A DNA stretch of 15,896 nucleotides from positions 1-15,896 of the forward strand of contig CAYSPU010000138.1 of NCBI GenBank assembly GCA_964432995.1, in the 5' to 3' direction. The position numbers and the translations under genes are program-made. Positions 14,243-15,896 of this stretch are shown one piece after another. Position 1 is the first letter of the stretch. The number at the start of each line of letters is the position of its first letter. The notes under the pieces are model-generated. The model made no database searches, was not told where the DNA came from, and worked only from the letters and a program-made list of their open reading frames with translations. The DNA is from CAYSPU01 sp964432995. Lineage in GTDB: Bacteria; Verrucomicrobiota; Verrucomicrobiia; Limisphaerales; JAHDYP01.

Positions 14243-15896
14243 ATGGCATCGCCTCGGCACGGGGTCGCCGGAGGCCCGGCAGATCCGCGGCGCCGGCGGC
14301 GCTACGGCCAAGCCCTCGGTGCGCGGTGGTTCGCCCTTTCCTGGTGCTGCTTCCGCCTCGCCCACGCGGCCGCCGCCGATCCTGCGGACTCCGGAGTCGA
14401 CCGGGGCTGGGAAGACGCGGTCCTGCAAGAACAGTCCCGCCTGGAACCGATCGCCGCCGATGACGCCGCGTTCGGACAGGCGGCGGAGGAGTTCTCGGTG
14501 CGGATGGAGCGGGAGTTCCCGATGGAATGGGATTGGTGCCTCCAGGATGCCGGACCAGATCTGCGTTCCTGGTTGTCCGCCCGCTCGCTGGGCGAGGTGG
14601 TGCAACGCGCGATCGCGGCCGCCCTGGCGGAGCTGGGGAGCGACCGACTGGGCCCGCTGGCCGCCGAAACCTCGCGGGCCAGCCCGCGTCAATGGCTCGA
14701 GGCCTACCGCGCCGTGTGCGAGACGCGTCGCCAGCATCGGCTGCGGACCCTGCGGGAGCGATATCCGAAGTGGGTCTTCACGAAGCACCATACGTTGGGG
14801 GGATCGCACTACGCTTATACGGAAGGTCAATCCGACGCCCAAAACGAACGCAACTTCCAACCCGGAACAGCGCTCTGCGTCCTGGAGCTGGACCACCCCC
14901 GAAGCCGGGTGCGAACTCTGATTGAGGACGCGGACGGTGTCATTCGCGATCCGGACGTGTCGTGGGATGGGCAGCGGGTTCTGTTCGCTTGGAAGAAGTC
15001 CGATCGGGAGGATGACTACCATCTGTATGAAATGGAGTTGCCAGCGGGGGCGGTTCGTCAGGTGACTCACGGTCTTGGCTTCGCCGACTACGAAGGCGTG
15101 TATCTGCCGAATGGCGATCTGCTGTTCAACTCGACGCGTTGCGTGCAGACCGTGGACTGCTGGTGGACGGAGGTCAGCAACCTGTACACGTGCGCGGCAG
15201 ACGGCAGCTACCTCCGCCGCTTGACGTTCGACCAGGTGCACGACAACGGCCCCAGCGTGATGCCCGACGGCCGGGTGCTCTACACCCGCTGGGAATACAG
15301 CGACCGCGGGCAACTCTTCGTGCAGGGCTTGTTCCAGATGAACCCGGACGGGACCGGGCAGACCGAGTTCTACGGTAACAGCTCCTGGTTCCCCACCTCG
15401 TTGCTGCACGCCCGCGGCATCCCCGGGTCGCGGAAGGTCGTGGCCATCTTCTCCGGCCATCACACAATGCAGGTCGGCAAGCTCGGGCTGCTGGACCCGA
15501 GTCGGGGCCGACAGGAGAATGCGGGGACACAATTGATTGCCCCCGCGCGCGAGACTCCGGCAGCCCGCGTGGACTTCTACGGCCAGGAGGGTGAACTCTT
15601 CCAGTACCCTTATCCGCTCTCGGAATCGGAGTTCATGGTCACCGCCGCCCCGCTGGGTTGGGCGCGGTCCCCTACCCTCTTCAAGCTCTATTGGATTGCG
15701 GCCGACGGCCGTCGGGAGCTGCTGGCGGCGGATCCGGAGATCTCGTGCAGCCAACCCGTTCCCTGGGCGCCGCGCGACCGGCCGCCGGCGCGTCCGTCGG
15801 TGACCGACTACCGGACAACGACGGGCACCTGCTATCTGCACGACATCCATGCCGGACCCGGCTTGGCAGATGTGGCCCGCGGCCGGATCCGACGAC
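14243..15896 (+). CDS. Exported HzsA-like PD40 beta-propeller protein (3' part beyond window edge)
   Basis: The frame is open from about 14210 to the right edge, giving at least 551 codons. From the ATG at 14243 the N-terminus has an Arg run (about residues 15-19) and a hydrophobic stretch ending in HAAAA, a plausible signal peptide. A GTG at 14222 is an alternative start. Residues ~70-185 are helical. From ~190 come repeated PD40-type blades: DPDVSWDGQRVLFAWKKS (about 235-252), YLPNGDLLFNSTRC (287-300), YTCAADGSYLRRLTFDQVHD (315-334) and VMPDGRVLYTRWEYSDR (339-355). These match the middle propeller domain of hydrazine synthase alpha-related (HzsA-like) proteins, widespread in Planctomycetes and Verrucomicrobia that do not do anammox. 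Cysteines C300, C306 and C317 stand in the central blades. No CXXCH haem motif is seen in the visible part. It begins 77 bp after the phosphoesterase stop. Function unknown. Confidence 0.8.
   Translation, partial: MASPRHGVAGGPADPRRRRRYGQALGARWFALSWCCFRLAHAAAADPADSGVDRGWEDAVLQEQSRLEPIAADDAAFGQAAEEFSVRMEREFPMEWDWCLQDAGPDLRSWLSARSLGEVVQRAIAAALAELGSDRLGPLAAETSRASPRQWLEAYRAVCETRRQHRLRTLRERYPKWVFTKHHTLGGSHYAYTEGQSDAQNERNFQPGTALCVLELDHPRSRVRTLIEDADGVIRDPDVSWDGQRVLFAWKKSDREDDYHLYEMELPAGAVRQVTHGLGFADYEGVYLPNGDLLFNSTRCVQTVDCWWTEVSNLYTCAADGSYLRRLTFDQVHDNGPSVMPDGRVLYTRWEYSDRGQLFVQGLFQMNPDGTGQTEFYGNSSWFPTSLLHARGIPGSRKVVAIFSGHHTMQVGKLGLLDPSRGRQENAGTQLIAPARETPAARVDFYGQEGELFQYPYPLSESEFMVTAAPLGWARSPTLFKLYWIAADGRRELLAADPEISCSQPVPWAPRDRPPARPSVTDYRTTTGTCYLHDIHAGPGLADVARGRIRR

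Noticed and set aside
11388..14249. 953-codon open frame on the minus strand
   Set aside because: It is antisense to the secreted metallophosphoesterase, whose catalytic motifs and signal peptide are clear. The minus-strand product is low-complexity Gly/Val/Arg with no motif.
14141..15850. 569-codon open frame on the minus strand
   Set aside because: It is antisense to the HzsA-like PD40 gene. The plus-strand frame has recurring PD40 blade motifs and a signal peptide, while the minus product has no recognisable domain.
1..15896. CRISPR arrays, tRNA or rRNA genes, insertion sequences
   Set aside because: No regularly spaced direct repeats, no tRNA-like cloverleaf, no rRNA segments and no transposase motifs were recognised on either strand.

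Overview
The window is GC-rich, densely coding bacterial DNA. It looks like a member of the Verrucomicrobiota, most likely near the Limisphaerales/Pedosphaera group. That placement is an inference. It rests on the large exported PKD/LamG/metallophosphoesterase protein whose C-terminus ends in an FYRIRLA-type domain, on an HzsA-like PD40 protein of the kind abundant in Verrucomicrobia and Planctomycetes, and on a CCAAGCCGTAGCCTTGG palindrome in an intergenic region. No rRNA, tRNA, CRISPR array or transposase was seen.

Left half (1-8407, minus strand): one tightly packed cluster, read from right to left. It begins with the three subunits of a molybdenum hydroxylase of the xanthine dehydrogenase / 4-hydroxybenzoyl-CoA reductase family: a 2Fe-2S subunit, a molybdopterin-binding catalytic subunit and an FAD subunit. 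It continues with a TauE/SafE-type membrane protein, moaD, a moaE-moeA fusion and moaC, which runs off the left edge. Several junctions are ATGA overlaps or gaps of 9-45 bp, so this is very probably one operon encoding both the enzyme and part of the pathway for its molybdopterin cofactor. moaA, a MoeB-type activase and an XdhC-type sulfuration/insertion factor are not in view.

The standout feature is the FAD subunit, at 789 aa against roughly 290-330 aa for the family. A complete GltD/NfnB-like module of about 460 residues (two-cluster Fe-S domain, FAD-binding and NAD(P)-binding Rossmann folds) sits inside it. The insertion point is exactly where the family's 4Fe-4S-type cysteine loop should run into the CVAV..SDLAPAL segment. 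The enzyme therefore seems to carry its own pyridine-nucleotide reductase within the flavoprotein subunit. The physiological substrate cannot be read from the sequence.

Right half (8567-15896, plus strand): divergent from the operon. It holds an exported protein of unknown function, a flavodoxin-fold protein with a CX2CX2CX5C cluster motif (iron-sulfur flavoprotein type), and a 424-bp non-coding stretch full of inverted repeats. These are followed by a 1153-aa secreted multidomain metallophosphoesterase and the first ~550 codons of an exported HzsA-like PD40 beta-propeller protein that continues past the right edge. These plus-strand genes have no obvious functional tie to the molybdenum operon.
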